Positions 13,730-22,739 of a DNA stretch of 64,000 nt are shown in pieces; position 1 is the first letter of the stretch, and each line of letters starts with the position of its first letter. Made by a program: the position numbers and the translations under genes. Source of the DNA: a bacterium (GTDB lineage: Bacteria; Cyanobacteriota; Vampirovibrionia; Gastranaerophilales; Gastranaerophilaceae); assembly GCA_017470245.1 (NCBI GenBank), contig JAFUEV010000015.1:27758-91757 (forward strand), in the 5' to 3' direction. Under the pieces are notes generated by a model. It had not been told where the DNA came from, did no database searches, and saw only the letters and a list, made by a program, of their open reading frames with translations.

Positions 13730-15352
13730 ATGTATAAAAAAGAAAATCCCATCTCATTAAAATTTGTAGCCGGAATAATAGCTATTTTGTGTATTATTTT
13801 TTATTATATTTCCATTCCGAGTGATAAACAAAATCTAAAAAAGAAACCTTCCTTTGAACAACAACTGGAGCAGAGAAAAGACTATTCAAAGCGAAATAAA
13901 GTACAAACGGAACAAACACAAACAGAAATAGCATATAGTAATACTATAATACAACCTTCACAAGAATTAGTGCCCCCAAATACAATACCTGTTACAAATA
14001 ATACTCAAACATCAAACACACAAAAAATCGAGTACACGCAACTTTTAGATAAGTTAAAAGATTTTCCGACTAAAAATCAACAACAAGTTCAGGCAGTTGT
14101 TAACGAGTTTCTTAAATATAAAGGTTATCCTGAAAACCTCGTAAAAGCAGTTGCTAAAGATATTGACCAAAGTAAAGCTAAAACCCACGAAAATTATATG
14201 GTTGCTAATTTTGATTTTTCGTCAGGCAACTTAAATATAAGTCCTTTGATGCTATTTAAACTTGGAAACAAAGAATTAATAGCAATTTTGGCTCACGAAT
14301 TAGATCATTTTGATAAACTTGCTAATACATGTAAATCTATGGGAATTTCCGAATATGAAGCATTGTTTAACGAAAATGATATTACAATTGACAGAGGATT
14401 TTGGGCTCAAGCCGCTTCTCTAGCTAAAGATAGTTCATTTGATGCTAAATTATATCAGGATGCATTAAAAAGATTTATAACTCAAAATGATTTGGAATTA
14501 ACAAGCTCTTATTCTGATTTTTATAAACTTTCGGAAAATTTAAGAAATCCGCTTGAAGTTAATGCTTATAAAGAATCGGATAAAGTATATGACTATTACG
14601 GAATAAAACACGAAGACGGCCCCATAAAAAAATTAGTTACTAAATTTAATGACGTAGATTGGGCTGTATATCATTTTATAGAAAAAGATCCTTTACTGGC
14701 AAACCAACGTATCGTAATTTTTGACTACTATTTTATACAGGCAATTCTCTCTAAAATGCCGGAATTTCAAAAAGATTTTGACAAATGTATTCAAAACAGA
14801 AACGGCGATTTAACAAGTTTTTGGGTTGCTTATGAAAATAGTGTGAGCAGTTTTTACCACAGGGGGGCAATGGATAAAAACACTTACGATAAAATATATT
14901 CTCTGATGGAAGAAACCGAAAATAAAGCAAAAAAACCACTTTCAAGCCAAGATATTTTAAAAGCTTTTGCTTACAAAATAAATACATTATTTGCAAATCT
15001 GGTTTACCCGAATGCAGTAAAAAATTTAAGAAGCATAAATGTCGATTATTTAACATATTTGAAGAAAAACGGCTTAAAAGATGACAATCAGGAATTAAAA
15101 AGTATTATAACTCTTATTTGTATTGATAACGAATTATACAAAAGTAATGCAGATAAAGACATCTCATTATATTACTTAAATATACCTAAAGAAATTGAAA
15201 CAATGTATGATGTCAAATCAAATAAAAATAAATTTATGTTTATATATCAACTTCCTGCATTTATAAATCAGAGAAGCGTAGCAATCAGCGAACAAAATGC
15301 CCTGATAGATATGATAAATGCAAACAGATTAGATATAAGAATTAAAGATTAA
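13730..15352 (+). CDS. Membrane-anchored putative zinc metallopeptidase (HExxH)
   Basis: A 540-residue protein with one N-terminal membrane anchor (about residues 9-30: LKFVAGIIAILCIIFYYI), then a Gln/Thr-rich linker (about 40-110), then a large external domain. The segment LIAILAHELDHFDK places the zinc motif H189-E-L-D-H193. Downstream, PLEVNAYKESDKV resembles the E-x-x-A helix that supplies the third ligand in gluzincins. By analogy it would cleave proteins outside the inner membrane. No named peptidase family was recognised. ATG 13730 is chosen over TTG 13727; AAAGG lies nine bases upstream. A different HExxH protein is at 47545. Confidence 0.72.
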   Translation: MYKKENPISLKFVAGIIAILCIIFYYISIPSDKQNLKKKPSFEQQLEQRKDYSKRNKVQTEQTQTEIAYSNTIIQPSQELVPPNTIPVTNNTQTSNTQKIEYTQLLDKLKDFPTKNQQQVQAVVNEFLKYKGYPENLVKAVAKDIDQSKAKTHENYMVANFDFSSGNLNISPLMLFKLGNKELIAILAHELDHFDKLANTCKSMGISEYEALFNENDITIDRGFWAQAASLAKDSSFDAKLYQDALKRFITQNDLELTSSYSDFYKLSENLRNPLEVNAYKESDKVYDYYGIKHEDGPIKKLVTKFNDVDWAVYHFIEKDPLLANQRIVIFDYYFIQAILSKMPEFQKDFDKCIQNRNGDLTSFWVAYENSVSSFYHRGAMDKNTYDKIYSLMEETENKAKKPLSSQDILKAFAYKINTLFANLVYPNAVKNLRSINVDYLTYLKKNGLKDDNQELKSIITLICIDNELYKSNADKDISLYYLNIPKEIETMYDVKSNKNKFMFIYQLPAFINQRSVAISEQNALIDMINANRLDIRIKD

Positions 15353-15459
15353 GTTTTGTAAACAGTATACACTTTTTATATACTTTTTAGTCAATTTTTA
15401 TTTATCAAAAAACTTTATTAATACAGAGAGAGATAATTAATAAAAATGGGAGAATAAAA

Positions 15460-15648
15460 ATGGCTAGAGTTTTGATATCAATGCCTGAAAACTTTTTAGG
15501 CGAAATAGATAAATTAGCGGACAACGAAAACCGTACAAGAAGTGAGTTAATTAGAGAAGCTTTAAGAACATATATACACAGAAATAAAGTAAGAGAAAAT
15601 GCACTTGCAGTAAAGAATGCAGCATTACTCGAAACATTGTTGGATTAA
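15460..15648 (+). CDS. Ribbon-helix-helix (CopG-type) DNA-binding protein
   Basis: A 62-residue protein with a complete RHH fold: the beta strand ARVLISMPENFLGEIDKLA, then the helix-turn-helix ENRTRSELIREALRTYI. GGGAGA stands nine bases before the ATG. Proteins of this size are antitoxins or small repressors. No toxin gene is adjacent; the next gene, 158 bases on, encodes CorA behind a terminator, so it is more likely a lone regulator. It probably binds an operator as a dimer, possibly its own promoter. Confidence 0.85.
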   Translation: MARVLISMPENFLGEIDKLADNENRTRSELIREALRTYIHRNKVRENALAVKNAALLETLLD

Positions 15649-15662
15649 ATTTTGTAAGATAA

Positions 15663-15682
15663 TATTATCCGGGGGGATAATA
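15663..15682. other. Perfect hairpin with G-run loop
   Basis: TATTATCC (15663-15670) and GGATAATA (15675-15682) form a perfect 8-bp stem around GGGG, directly before the terminator hairpin. The G6 run is striking in such A/T-rich DNA. It may be an RNA structure near the RHH gene's 3' end or a protein-binding site. Confidence 0.5.
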
Positions 15683-15687
15683 AAAAA

Positions 15688-15712
15688 GCACATAAAATAT
15701 ATGTGCTTTTTT
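15688..15712 (+). terminator. Terminator after the RHH gene
   Basis: GCACATA (15688-15694) pairs with TATGTGC (15700-15706), flanked by A6 and T6, the classic rho-independent form. The next gene is also rightward, so this ends the RHH transcript. Confidence 0.85.
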
Positions 15713-15806
15713 ATTTTGTAAAAACTATCCTTCATATAGTTTAAAAATCTTCCAATATGCATAAATTTATGCTTTAATTGTTTTGGAAGTAAAATGAGAC
15801 TCTGAT

Positions 15807-16757
15807 ATGATTAAGATACTCAAGACAGAAGATAATAAAACATTGAGTAAGCTGAGTATAAGCGAGGCTGTATCCGGGTCATGGTTTAATCTTATTGCAC
15901 CTAACGAAGAAGAAATCAAACAGGTTTCTTTAGTTTTAGGACTGGATGAAGATTTCCTTTTAAACTCATTAGACTTAGATGAACGTTCTCGTATAGAAAT
16001 AGAAGACGGAAATATTCTTATAATTACAAATTTACCGGTTATGACAGATGACGGATGTTTTGATACATTGCCAATGGGTATTATTTATACCCCGACTTCC
16101 ATAATTACAGTATGTTCTAAAGATAATAACATCCTTTCTTCATTCAATGAAAACACCGCTCACTCTTTCGATACAAGAAATAAAACGGAATTTATGTTGA
16201 AAATATTGTATCGTTCGGTAAAGTTTTATTTGAAATATTTGGATATTATTAACAGGACAACCGATAATATCGAAACAGAATTACAAAAAGCAACTAATAA
16301 CAAAGCATTATTTCAATTAATGGAAATACAGAAAACATTAGTTTATTTTTCAACCGCTCTAAAAGACAATGACATAGTGCTTCAAAAGATTATGAGAATG
16401 ACTAATTCCGCATCAGGAAATTATATGAAGAATACGGAAGAAGATATTGACCTTTTGGAAGACGTTATTATTGATACAAGGCAGGCTATAGAAATGGTTG
16501 ATATGCACCGTATGATTTTAGAAGCAATGATGGAAGGTTTTGCATCAATTATAAACAATAATCTTAACCAGGTTATGAAATTCCTTGCCGCAATCACAAT
16601 TATAATGTCTATTCCTACAATGATTGGCGGTTTATGGGGAATGAATGTTCCTGTTCCATACGGAAACAATCCTTTTGGATTTCTTATAGTTGTATTTATT
16701 GCAGTCGTAACATCTATTGTTGTTGTTTTCTACTTCAGAAAAAAAGGTATGTTCTAA
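15807..16757 (+). CDS. corA: CorA-family magnesium/divalent cation channel
   Basis: A 316-residue inner-membrane protein. The long cytoplasmic domain occupies residues 1-250. Two C-terminal helices follow, the first with the selectivity-loop signature GGLWGMNVP (GMN motif) and the second ending in the positive tail FRKKGMF. CorA forms pentamers that passively import Mg2+ (or Co2+/Ni2+). Length and topology are normal. The periplasmic loop VPYGNNPFG is short, as usual. It is followed after 16 bases by the receiver-like gene, so read-through is likely. Confidence 0.9.
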   Translation: MIKILKTEDNKTLSKLSISEAVSGSWFNLIAPNEEEIKQVSLVLGLDEDFLLNSLDLDERSRIEIEDGNILIITNLPVMTDDGCFDTLPMGIIYTPTSIITVCSKDNNILSSFNENTAHSFDTRNKTEFMLKILYRSVKFYLKYLDIINRTTDNIETELQKATNNKALFQLMEIQKTLVYFSTALKDNDIVLQKIMRMTNSASGNYMKNTEEDIDLLEDVIIDTRQAIEMVDMHRMILEAMMEGFASIINNNLNQVMKFLAAITIIMSIPTMIGGLWGMNVPVPYGNNPFGFLIVVFIAVVTSIVVVFYFRKKGMF

Positions 16758-16773
16758 GACAGAGGATTTAAAA

Positions 16774-18048
16774 TTGAAAAAAGGTTCTATTTTAATAATA
16801 TCAAATGATAATGCAATAGGGAAACAGATTTCAGCCAAAATCAAGTTACTTAGAGAATGCGATACAATAAGAAATGTATCTTATATTGAATCAATTTCGG
16901 TTTTAAACTCAACTCAACCATCCTTGATTATTGTTTATTGTTCAAATTCTGATTCAGTCGGAATAATTAAAGAAATAAGAGCAATCAAATCACTTGATAA
17001 AGTACCTATTTTATTTGTAATGGATACTTTTGTTGAAGAACTATTAATGTATGCATTTGATAACGGTATTGATGATGTTTTCTTTTTGGATGAATCCGAT
17101 ACAATCATTCTGATGAGAATATTATTAACCTTACAAAAATCAATACTTTATAAACAAATTGATATCTGTAAAGAAATACTTGTTTCTGCAAATATTGTTG
17201 ATAAGCAAACGGGAATATATACAAAAGACCAGGCTCCAATTGCACTTAGAAATTTCTTTAGTAAGAGCATAGAAGAAAATTTAGAAAATACTACTTTTTT
17301 ATATTTAAAACCCGTAGCCCTTGAAGGCAAAAAATTAAATATGACAAAAATTGCAAATATAGTAAAATCCGTCCCGAGAGGCAACGACATTGTTGCATTC
17401 GGTAAGAGTAACGGATTTTATATAATACTATATAATGCAGGTGTTTCAGGTGCAAAATCTGTTGTATCCAGAATTAAAAATTTATTGATTAATGAATGTA
17501 AAATATATGCAACTGCGGCTGAAATAACAGCATCTTTTGAAGAAATGGAACCTGTTTTATATGAAAGTTTAAAAGCACAAATTGCAGATAATAAAGAGTT
17601 TAACTATTTATATGAATTATCTTTTAATGAAACAGCTGAACTTATTGATATACGTGATGAAAACGGCAAAAAATTTAAAGACTTTAAAAAAGAATTTTTT
17701 GATAATTTTGAACAAATAGTCGCTCCTGTATTTTATCAGGTTCAATCGATTAATTCTGAAATATTCCCACATGCAAATATAGATTTTAGTATAAATGAAT
17801 CTGAAAGTAAGTTCGTAATTGCACAAGATAATATTCAAAGTGAAGTTATAATAACCTATCCGGCATATATAAAGTTATTAATGGATATAAAACATACAGA
17901 AAGTAATAAAGAACCTGTAATCAGAAGGTTATCATTTGATTTTGAAGATTTTTCCGCAGATAAACTTCATTCTATATTAAAAGATGTTATCCAAGAATTT
18001 TCGGATATGCTAAACCTACAAAAAATGAATGCTGTAGAACAACAATGA
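16774..18048 (+). CDS. Degenerate receiver/GGDEF-like signalling protein
   Basis: In this 424-residue protein, residues 1-130 resemble a CheY-like receiver (KGSILIISNDNAIGKQISAK, then PILFVMDTFVEELLMYAF), but the acidic pocket and phospho-acceptor Asp are not evident (LIIVYCSNSDS). Residues about 150-270 recall a GGDEF domain: DKQTGIYTKDQAP matches the entry motif, while the active loop reads IVAFGKSNGFYIILY, so catalysis is unlikely. A further acidic domain of unknown type completes the protein. Start TTG 16774 has AGAGGA seven bases upstream; longer readings overlap corA. The stop overlaps the next start (ATGA), indicating translational coupling. It probably acts as a non-enzymatic signalling adaptor. 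Confidence 0.65.
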   Translation: MKKGSILIISNDNAIGKQISAKIKLLRECDTIRNVSYIESISVLNSTQPSLIIVYCSNSDSVGIIKEIRAIKSLDKVPILFVMDTFVEELLMYAFDNGIDDVFFLDESDTIILMRILLTLQKSILYKQIDICKEILVSANIVDKQTGIYTKDQAPIALRNFFSKSIEENLENTTFLYLKPVALEGKKLNMTKIANIVKSVPRGNDIVAFGKSNGFYIILYNAGVSGAKSVVSRIKNLLINECKIYATAAEITASFEEMEPVLYESLKAQIADNKEFNYLYELSFNETAELIDIRDENGKKFKDFKKEFFDNFEQIVAPVFYQVQSINSEIFPHANIDFSINESESKFVIAQDNIQSEVIITYPAYIKLLMDIKHTESNKEPVIRRLSFDFEDFSADKLHSILKDVIQEFSDMLNLQKMNAVEQQ

Positions 18049-18836
18049 AAAGAAAATGCCCTCTTTTAATTTCATCATCTGCAAAAAACACAATAAAAGA
18101 ATCCGTATTATTGGCAAATGAACTTAATACAGGGATAGAAATTAGCCGTATCCCTTTGTACAAAGATAAGAATATGACTGTTGATTCAACAATAGATTTT
18201 TTACAAAGTGAATTAAACGGTTTTGAAGGCAAAAGAACATTACATGCAATGTTTTCGGATGTAAACATATCCAGCAGAGATTGGGAATTAAGAGAAATTG
18301 CACAAAAACGTTTCATTCAATCTTTTCAAGTTGGTAAAGCTATTGGTGCCGATACAATTTTATTTCACACAGGTAACAAAGGTACAAAGCATTACGGTTC
18401 AATAAAATCCTTTAAAAAGAATTTTGTATTGTTTTGGAATGACTTTGTAAAAGAGTTTGAAAAATCAGGAATAATAGCTGTCGTCGAAAATGTTTTTGAG
18501 ACAACCCCAAACTATTGTCTTGAATTATTTAATTCAATAAATTCACCTAATTTTAAACTGGCACTCGATACAGGACATGTAAATTTATATGCACACGATA
18601 CAACTGTAACGGAATGGTTAAAAGCATATAATTCAAACCTTTATCACATGCACTTGCATAATAATTTCAGAGAAAATGATGACCATTCCAACTTGGAAAA
18701 CGGAACATTAAATTTTAAAGAAATATTTGAAACAATAAAAGAATTAAATATTGAGCCTTCATGTGTTTTGGAAATGTTTACGGAAGAAGATATCAGAAAA
18801 AGCGTTGAATTATTTGACAAGTATATGACAGTTTAA
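18045..18836 (+). CDS. Xylose isomerase-like TIM-barrel protein (AP endonuclease 2 superfamily)
   Basis: A 263-residue cytoplasmic protein with the metal-binding layout of this superfamily: ILFHTGNKGTKHYG, then IAVVENVFE, then KLALDTGHVNLY, then YHMHLHNN and VLEMF. Such barrels bind two or three divalent metals. They include endonuclease IV-type DNA repair enzymes and many sugar isomerases and epimerases. At 263 residues, without the long C-terminal helices of Nfo, a sugar isomerase/epimerase role is as likely as repair. It overlaps the preceding signalling gene by four bases. Confidence 0.78.
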   Translation: MKRKCPLLISSSAKNTIKESVLLANELNTGIEISRIPLYKDKNMTVDSTIDFLQSELNGFEGKRTLHAMFSDVNISSRDWELREIAQKRFIQSFQVGKAIGADTILFHTGNKGTKHYGSIKSFKKNFVLFWNDFVKEFEKSGIIAVVENVFETTPNYCLELFNSINSPNFKLALDTGHVNLYAHDTTVTEWLKAYNSNLYHMHLHNNFRENDDHSNLENGTLNFKEIFETIKELNIEPSCVLEMFTEEDIRKSVELFDKYMTV

Positions 18837-18915
18837 ATAAGTACACCCGTTATATGATGAAAACTAATAATAATTTATATATAATTGCATTTATAATAGA
18901 ACAGGTAAGGCGAAA

Positions 18916-19176
18916 ATGCTTCCAATAGTAACTCAAGAACAATCAACATTATGTTTTGCAGAAATTTTTCAAGATGTTCATTCTTGGAGAAAAAAAATGA
19001 TTCACTATATAAAAGATGAAAATCCCGAAATCAATTCTGCAATTATAGAAGCTGCTCAAAATACGGATTTAGACCCAAAAGCTGTTGCACTGGGTGCTTA
19101 TATGACATATATTTTACTTGAAACGGCAATGAAAGAAGAAGCAGGTCAACAAGTTTTCACGATTGACGAAGGTTAA
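18916..19176 (+). CDS. Small acidic helical protein of unknown function
   Basis: 86 residues, no signal peptide. TAAGG stands seven bases before the ATG. The body is helical (AEIFQDVHSWRKKMIHYIKD, then NSAIIEAAQNTDLDPKAVAL) and ends in an acidic tail (FTIDEG). Its TAA stop shares the palindrome TTAA with the stop of the convergent gene at 19173. No family was recognised. Confidence 0.65.
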   Translation: MLPIVTQEQSTLCFAEIFQDVHSWRKKMIHYIKDENPEINSAIIEAAQNTDLDPKAVALGAYMTYILLETAMKEEAGQQVFTIDEG

Positions 19177-19526
19177 TCCAAAAATTTTATTTTATAATTT
19201 TGTATCGGTTCTTTTCTTATAAGTTTCTTTTGATTTTCAAGTGTATTTTTGATTGCAAAAACCCAGCCGTGTTGTGCATTTATAAATAAAAAGAATGCAG
19301 CTTCACTGTCTACTATTCTGGTTGGATTATCTATTAGCAATTCACCTTTATCAGAGAGATTAAAAACAGTAAATGATAATGGATTTGATATAGAACTGTC
19401 TATATAAGCATCATATTTTATTTTGCTAAGTCTGGTTGTATCTTTAACAAGCGCAGCATCATTTTTTGTTGTTACTTGTCTGTATAAGAAGGTAATAATA
19501 TCTTCAAGATTATCTGGATTGCTCAT
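19173..19526 (-). CDS. Small protein of unknown function in the GGDEF/HD-GYP transcript
   Basis: 117 residues, no signal peptide or membrane helix. It starts 17 bases inside the end of the upstream GGDEF/HD gene, suggesting coupled translation and a related role. The sequence mixes a helical N-terminus (NLEDIITFLYRQVTTKND) with beta strands (NPLSFTVFNLSDKGELLIDN, then EAAFFLFINAQHGWVFAI). It may be a small partner or regulator of the upstream signalling protein. No domain was recognised. Confidence 0.65.
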   Translation of the reverse strand: MSNPDNLEDIITFLYRQVTTKNDAALVKDTTRLSKIKYDAYIDSSISNPLSFTVFNLSDKGELLIDNPTRIVDSEAAFFLFINAQHGWVFAIKNTLENQKKLIRKEPIQNYKIKFLD

Positions 19527-21435
19527 TTTTTACCACATAAATAAAATCATCAACCAATTTTTCGTTCCACTGTTTACCGGCTTCACTCTTTATAATAGAA
19601 ATAATTTCATCAATAGTATAAGCATTTCTGTATGGTCTATCCTGCGCCATAGCATAAAAAGCATCAACAAGTAAAACTATCTGAGAAAGTATTGGAACCT
19701 CTACCCCAGCTTTTTTATCGGGATATCCGTTTCCGTCCCAATTTTCATGATGATTTTCTATTATCGGTATAACATCTTGAATATTGGAAATCGGTTTCAA
19801 AATTTCTCTTGCTGCAATTACCGGATGAGTTTTTATTATTTCCTTTTCCTTATCAGTTAAGGGTTCTTTTTTATTTAATATTGCCTCAGGAATCATAATA
19901 TTACCTATATCATAAAGTAATATGGCAAGTCTTAGTCTGTCTATTTCATCAGGCTGCAAATCTATTTTTTTGGCAAGCATAACAGCTAATAACAGTTTTG
20001 ACTTTGTTGTTCCTGTTTTATAAGAATGATTATATGTTTGAGAAATCATATCTACGATAGAATATATTGCATCATTTTGGTTACTGGAAGATTCTTTAAT
20101 ATTCTTTAGCTTTTGATTAATAGCCTTTGATATATTGTCATCAACGGAAATACGTTTTTTATCAATTATATCAATAAATGTCTCAATTGCAGTTTGCTGC
20201 CAATTGGAAGCATCCTGTTTTTGCGCCAATTGAACCTGATTTCTTCCTTTTATTTTGGCATTGTACATTGCCTGATCGGCAAGTTCTGTCAGTTCATCAA
20301 TTCGGTCGGAATGTTCTAAAAATGTTGCAACTCCAATACTTGCAGTTATTCCTCCGATTGTATCTATAACCTGATTTTCAATTGATTTTCTAATTCTTTC
20401 CGCAGCTATTAATGCGCCTTGAGAATCAACCCCCGGAAGCAAAAGATTAAACTCTTCCCCTCCAATTCTGGCAGGAATATCTATAGAACGTGCTTCTTTT
20501 TTTAATACATTTGATATGGTTTTTATTGCAATATCACCAAATTGGTGTCCGTATGTATCATTAATTCTTTTTAAATAATCCAAATCCAAAGATACCAATG
20601 AAAAAGGTTGTTTTAAACGCAAAGAACGTTCTGCTTCTTTTTCTATATTATCTTCAAAGTAACGCCTGTTATACAATCCCGTTAACGGGTCAGTAATTGC
20701 CTGTTTCTTTACTTCTTCAAATAATCCTGCAACCGTAATTGCAAGTTCTATTTGGTTTGCAAACAAAGATAAAAAGTTCGTTTCCGTATCCGTAACACCA
20801 TCTCTATCAGACGAAACAAGTACACATCCAAAACTTCCTTTCTGGTTATGCAATGGAACTATTGTACAAGATTTTGAAGTTACACCTGATACTACATCTT
20901 TATATTGTTCATCTGTTAATAACGGAAAAAACAACTTTACCATTCCCTTTATATCGGGAGTAGAATATATTTTCTTTTCTGTTATTGATTTTACAACAAT
21001 AGAATTATCTACATAAGGCAATTTATATGATTCTATAGATTCATTTATAAAAGAAAAGGCTTTTGCCACCGTTTTACTGCTCGAAGTAGATTTTACAGAA
21101 AAAAACATATTTCCGTTTTCATTATCTTTATCCAATTTCAAAATAGATACAAAATCATAATTCATATCTTCATGCAAAATGTGAACAATATTATCTAGCA
21201 TATTAGACAAAGGTTGAGAAGAATTCATCATATCCCAAACACTGTTTAACGTAAGAATTGTTTTATTTGCCTGTTCAAGCTCTTTTGTTCGCTCCGAAAT
21301 TTCTTCTTCCAAACGAATATTTTTTTCATAAAGTTCAGAGAAATCACGCCCACGTACATCTATGGACTTGTCTATTTTTTTTATTTCCTTCACTAAATTT
21401 GTAAAGTTGGAAAATATGCTCACGTTTTTGCCCAA
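19510..21435 (-). CDS. GAF-like/GGDEF/HD-GYP signalling protein (HD-GYP degenerate)
   Basis: 641 residues. A coiled coil (about 30-65, ELYEKNIRLEEEISERTKEL) precedes a GAF-like sensor region (about 70-235). The GGDEF domain (about 240-405) is intact: ITDPLTGLYNRRYF, DLDYLKRINDTYGHQFGD, RIGGEEFNLLL. It probably makes cyclic di-GMP. The C-terminal domain (about 435-635) is HD-GYP-like, with HHENWDGNGYP and DRPYRNAYT preserved. However, the HD dyad reads LLYDIGN instead of LLHDIGK, and the earlier GHS position reads GTT, so two histidine metal ligands are gone and phosphodiesterase activity is doubtful. No membrane segment. It overlaps the next leftward gene by 17 bases. Confidence 0.88.
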   Translation of the reverse strand: MGKNVSIFSNFTNLVKEIKKIDKSIDVRGRDFSELYEKNIRLEEEISERTKELEQANKTILTLNSVWDMMNSSQPLSNMLDNIVHILHEDMNYDFVSILKLDKDNENGNMFFSVKSTSSSKTVAKAFSFINESIESYKLPYVDNSIVVKSITEKKIYSTPDIKGMVKLFFPLLTDEQYKDVVSGVTSKSCTIVPLHNQKGSFGCVLVSSDRDGVTDTETNFLSLFANQIELAITVAGLFEEVKKQAITDPLTGLYNRRYFEDNIEKEAERSLRLKQPFSLVSLDLDYLKRINDTYGHQFGDIAIKTISNVLKKEARSIDIPARIGGEEFNLLLPGVDSQGALIAAERIRKSIENQVIDTIGGITASIGVATFLEHSDRIDELTELADQAMYNAKIKGRNQVQLAQKQDASNWQQTAIETFIDIIDKKRISVDDNISKAINQKLKNIKESSSNQNDAIYSIVDMISQTYNHSYKTGTTKSKLLLAVMLAKKIDLQPDEIDRLRLAILLYDIGNIMIPEAILNKKEPLTDKEKEIIKTHPVIAAREILKPISNIQDVIPIIENHHENWDGNGYPDKKAGVEVPILSQIVLLVDAFYAMAQDRPYRNAYTIDEIISIIKSEAGKQWNEKLVDDFIYVVKNEQSR

Positions 21436-21478
21436 ATATCTAAAACTGAATTATAAATATTATATACCCTTTTTTCTT

Positions 21479-22537
21479 TTATTGTAAAACATTTTTTATA
21501 ATATTTATTACGTCTTGTGATTTTATTTCACTTATACAATTGTTTTTATTTGATTTCAGCCTGCAATGTTTCTTCATACAAGGTGAACAAGAGGTTTTTG
21601 CAGATATAGAAAAATATTTATTTCCAAAAGGTGCCGTTCTGTTAGCTGATGTTGCAAAAAATAATGTTATTATAGCAGGATGATTAACAGCCCAGGCTAT
21701 ATGCGCACTTCCCGAATCAGGACTTACGACCAAATCCGCATTTTTAAAAACATACACCATATCGGATAAATTAGTTTGCCCTGTCAAATCAATTATGTTT
21801 TCACCTTTAATATCATCCGATATTTGCTGCGTTAATGATTTTTCTTTTTCTGTAGCAGTTAGTATTATATTGAATTGATTTTTAAATTCATTTATAATAT
21901 CCTTCCAGCCGTTTACAGTCCAATGTTTATTTGTCCATGTTGTGGCAGGCGAGATTACAATCGTTTTTCTTGTTTTATTAATATTATCAATTATGCTTTT
22001 TACATTCTCTGAATATTCATCAGAGAAGTCAGGAATAATAAAATCTATACTCAAATCTTTACACCCCAAATATTGAGCTATTTCAAGATTTCTTTTTACA
22101 ACGTGATAATTAATATCAAATTGTTTTCGTCCCATTTTTATTATTTCATTTGCAAAAAGAAAGGAAAACTCTCGTCCGTTATCGGGTGCCAATTTCCTTT
22201 TACCGCCTGATAACCCCATTATTATTGCACTTTTTAGCAATTGCTGGGTATCTATTACAACATCATATTCTTGTTCTCGTATTGATTTTATAATCTTAAA
22301 AAATTCATCAAACACTTGTATTTTATTAGGATTTTTCTTCCACTCACGTTTTTTTAATACATAAACATTATTAATTAACGGATTATTTACTATAAATTTC
22401 TCAGCTTTATCTTCAACTATCCAATCGATTTGAGCATTAGGATATTGTTTTCTGAGTGCATTTGCCATAGGAATGGTATGTATGGTATCACCTAATGCAC
22501 TTAATCTTATTATTAAAATTTTGTTGATTTCAGTCAA
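21479..22537 (-). CDS. Glycosyltransferase family 9 (heptosyltransferase-like)
   Basis: The 352-residue GT-B enzyme resembles ADP-heptose:LPS heptosyltransferases. The N-terminus ILIIRLSALGDTIHTIPMAN and C-terminal VVSPDSGSAHIAWAV are family signatures. A cluster of cysteines near the end (TSCSPCMKKHCRL) is typical of many GT9 members. It probably adds a sugar to lipopolysaccharide core at the inner membrane, pointing to an outer membrane in this organism. TTG 22537 is chosen because AAAGGTG (22550-22544) is six bases upstream; an ATG ten codons earlier (22567) has no such site. No other LPS gene is next to it, so the exact acceptor is unknown. Confidence 0.85.
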   Translation of the reverse strand: MTEINKILIIRLSALGDTIHTIPMANALRKQYPNAQIDWIVEDKAEKFIVNNPLINNVYVLKKREWKKNPNKIQVFDEFFKIIKSIREQEYDVVIDTQQLLKSAIIMGLSGGKRKLAPDNGREFSFLFANEIIKMGRKQFDINYHVVKRNLEIAQYLGCKDLSIDFIIPDFSDEYSENVKSIIDNINKTRKTIVISPATTWTNKHWTVNGWKDIINEFKNQFNIILTATEKEKSLTQQISDDIKGENIIDLTGQTNLSDMVYVFKNADLVVSPDSGSAHIAWAVNHPAIITLFFATSANRTAPFGNKYFSISAKTSCSPCMKKHCRLKSNKNNCISEIKSQDVINIIKNVLQ

Positions 22538-22739
22538 AATATACACCTTTTTTACTAAGTATAACAAAAAACCCCTATATATAGTCTAATTTTATATTAA
22601 AAAAATACAGTAAAAGTTTACATTTGAATTTATATTTTAAACTTTTTAGAGGAATGAAAATATCAAAAATTTTATTATTATTATTGTGTCGAAAGGCAAT
22701 GGGAAATTCTCTGTATATAAACATTAGGATACTTAATAA

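Noticed and set aside
15460..15648. Toxin-antitoxin module at the RHH gene
   Set aside because: No toxin-sized gene follows; two hairpins come directly after the stop and the next gene is corA.
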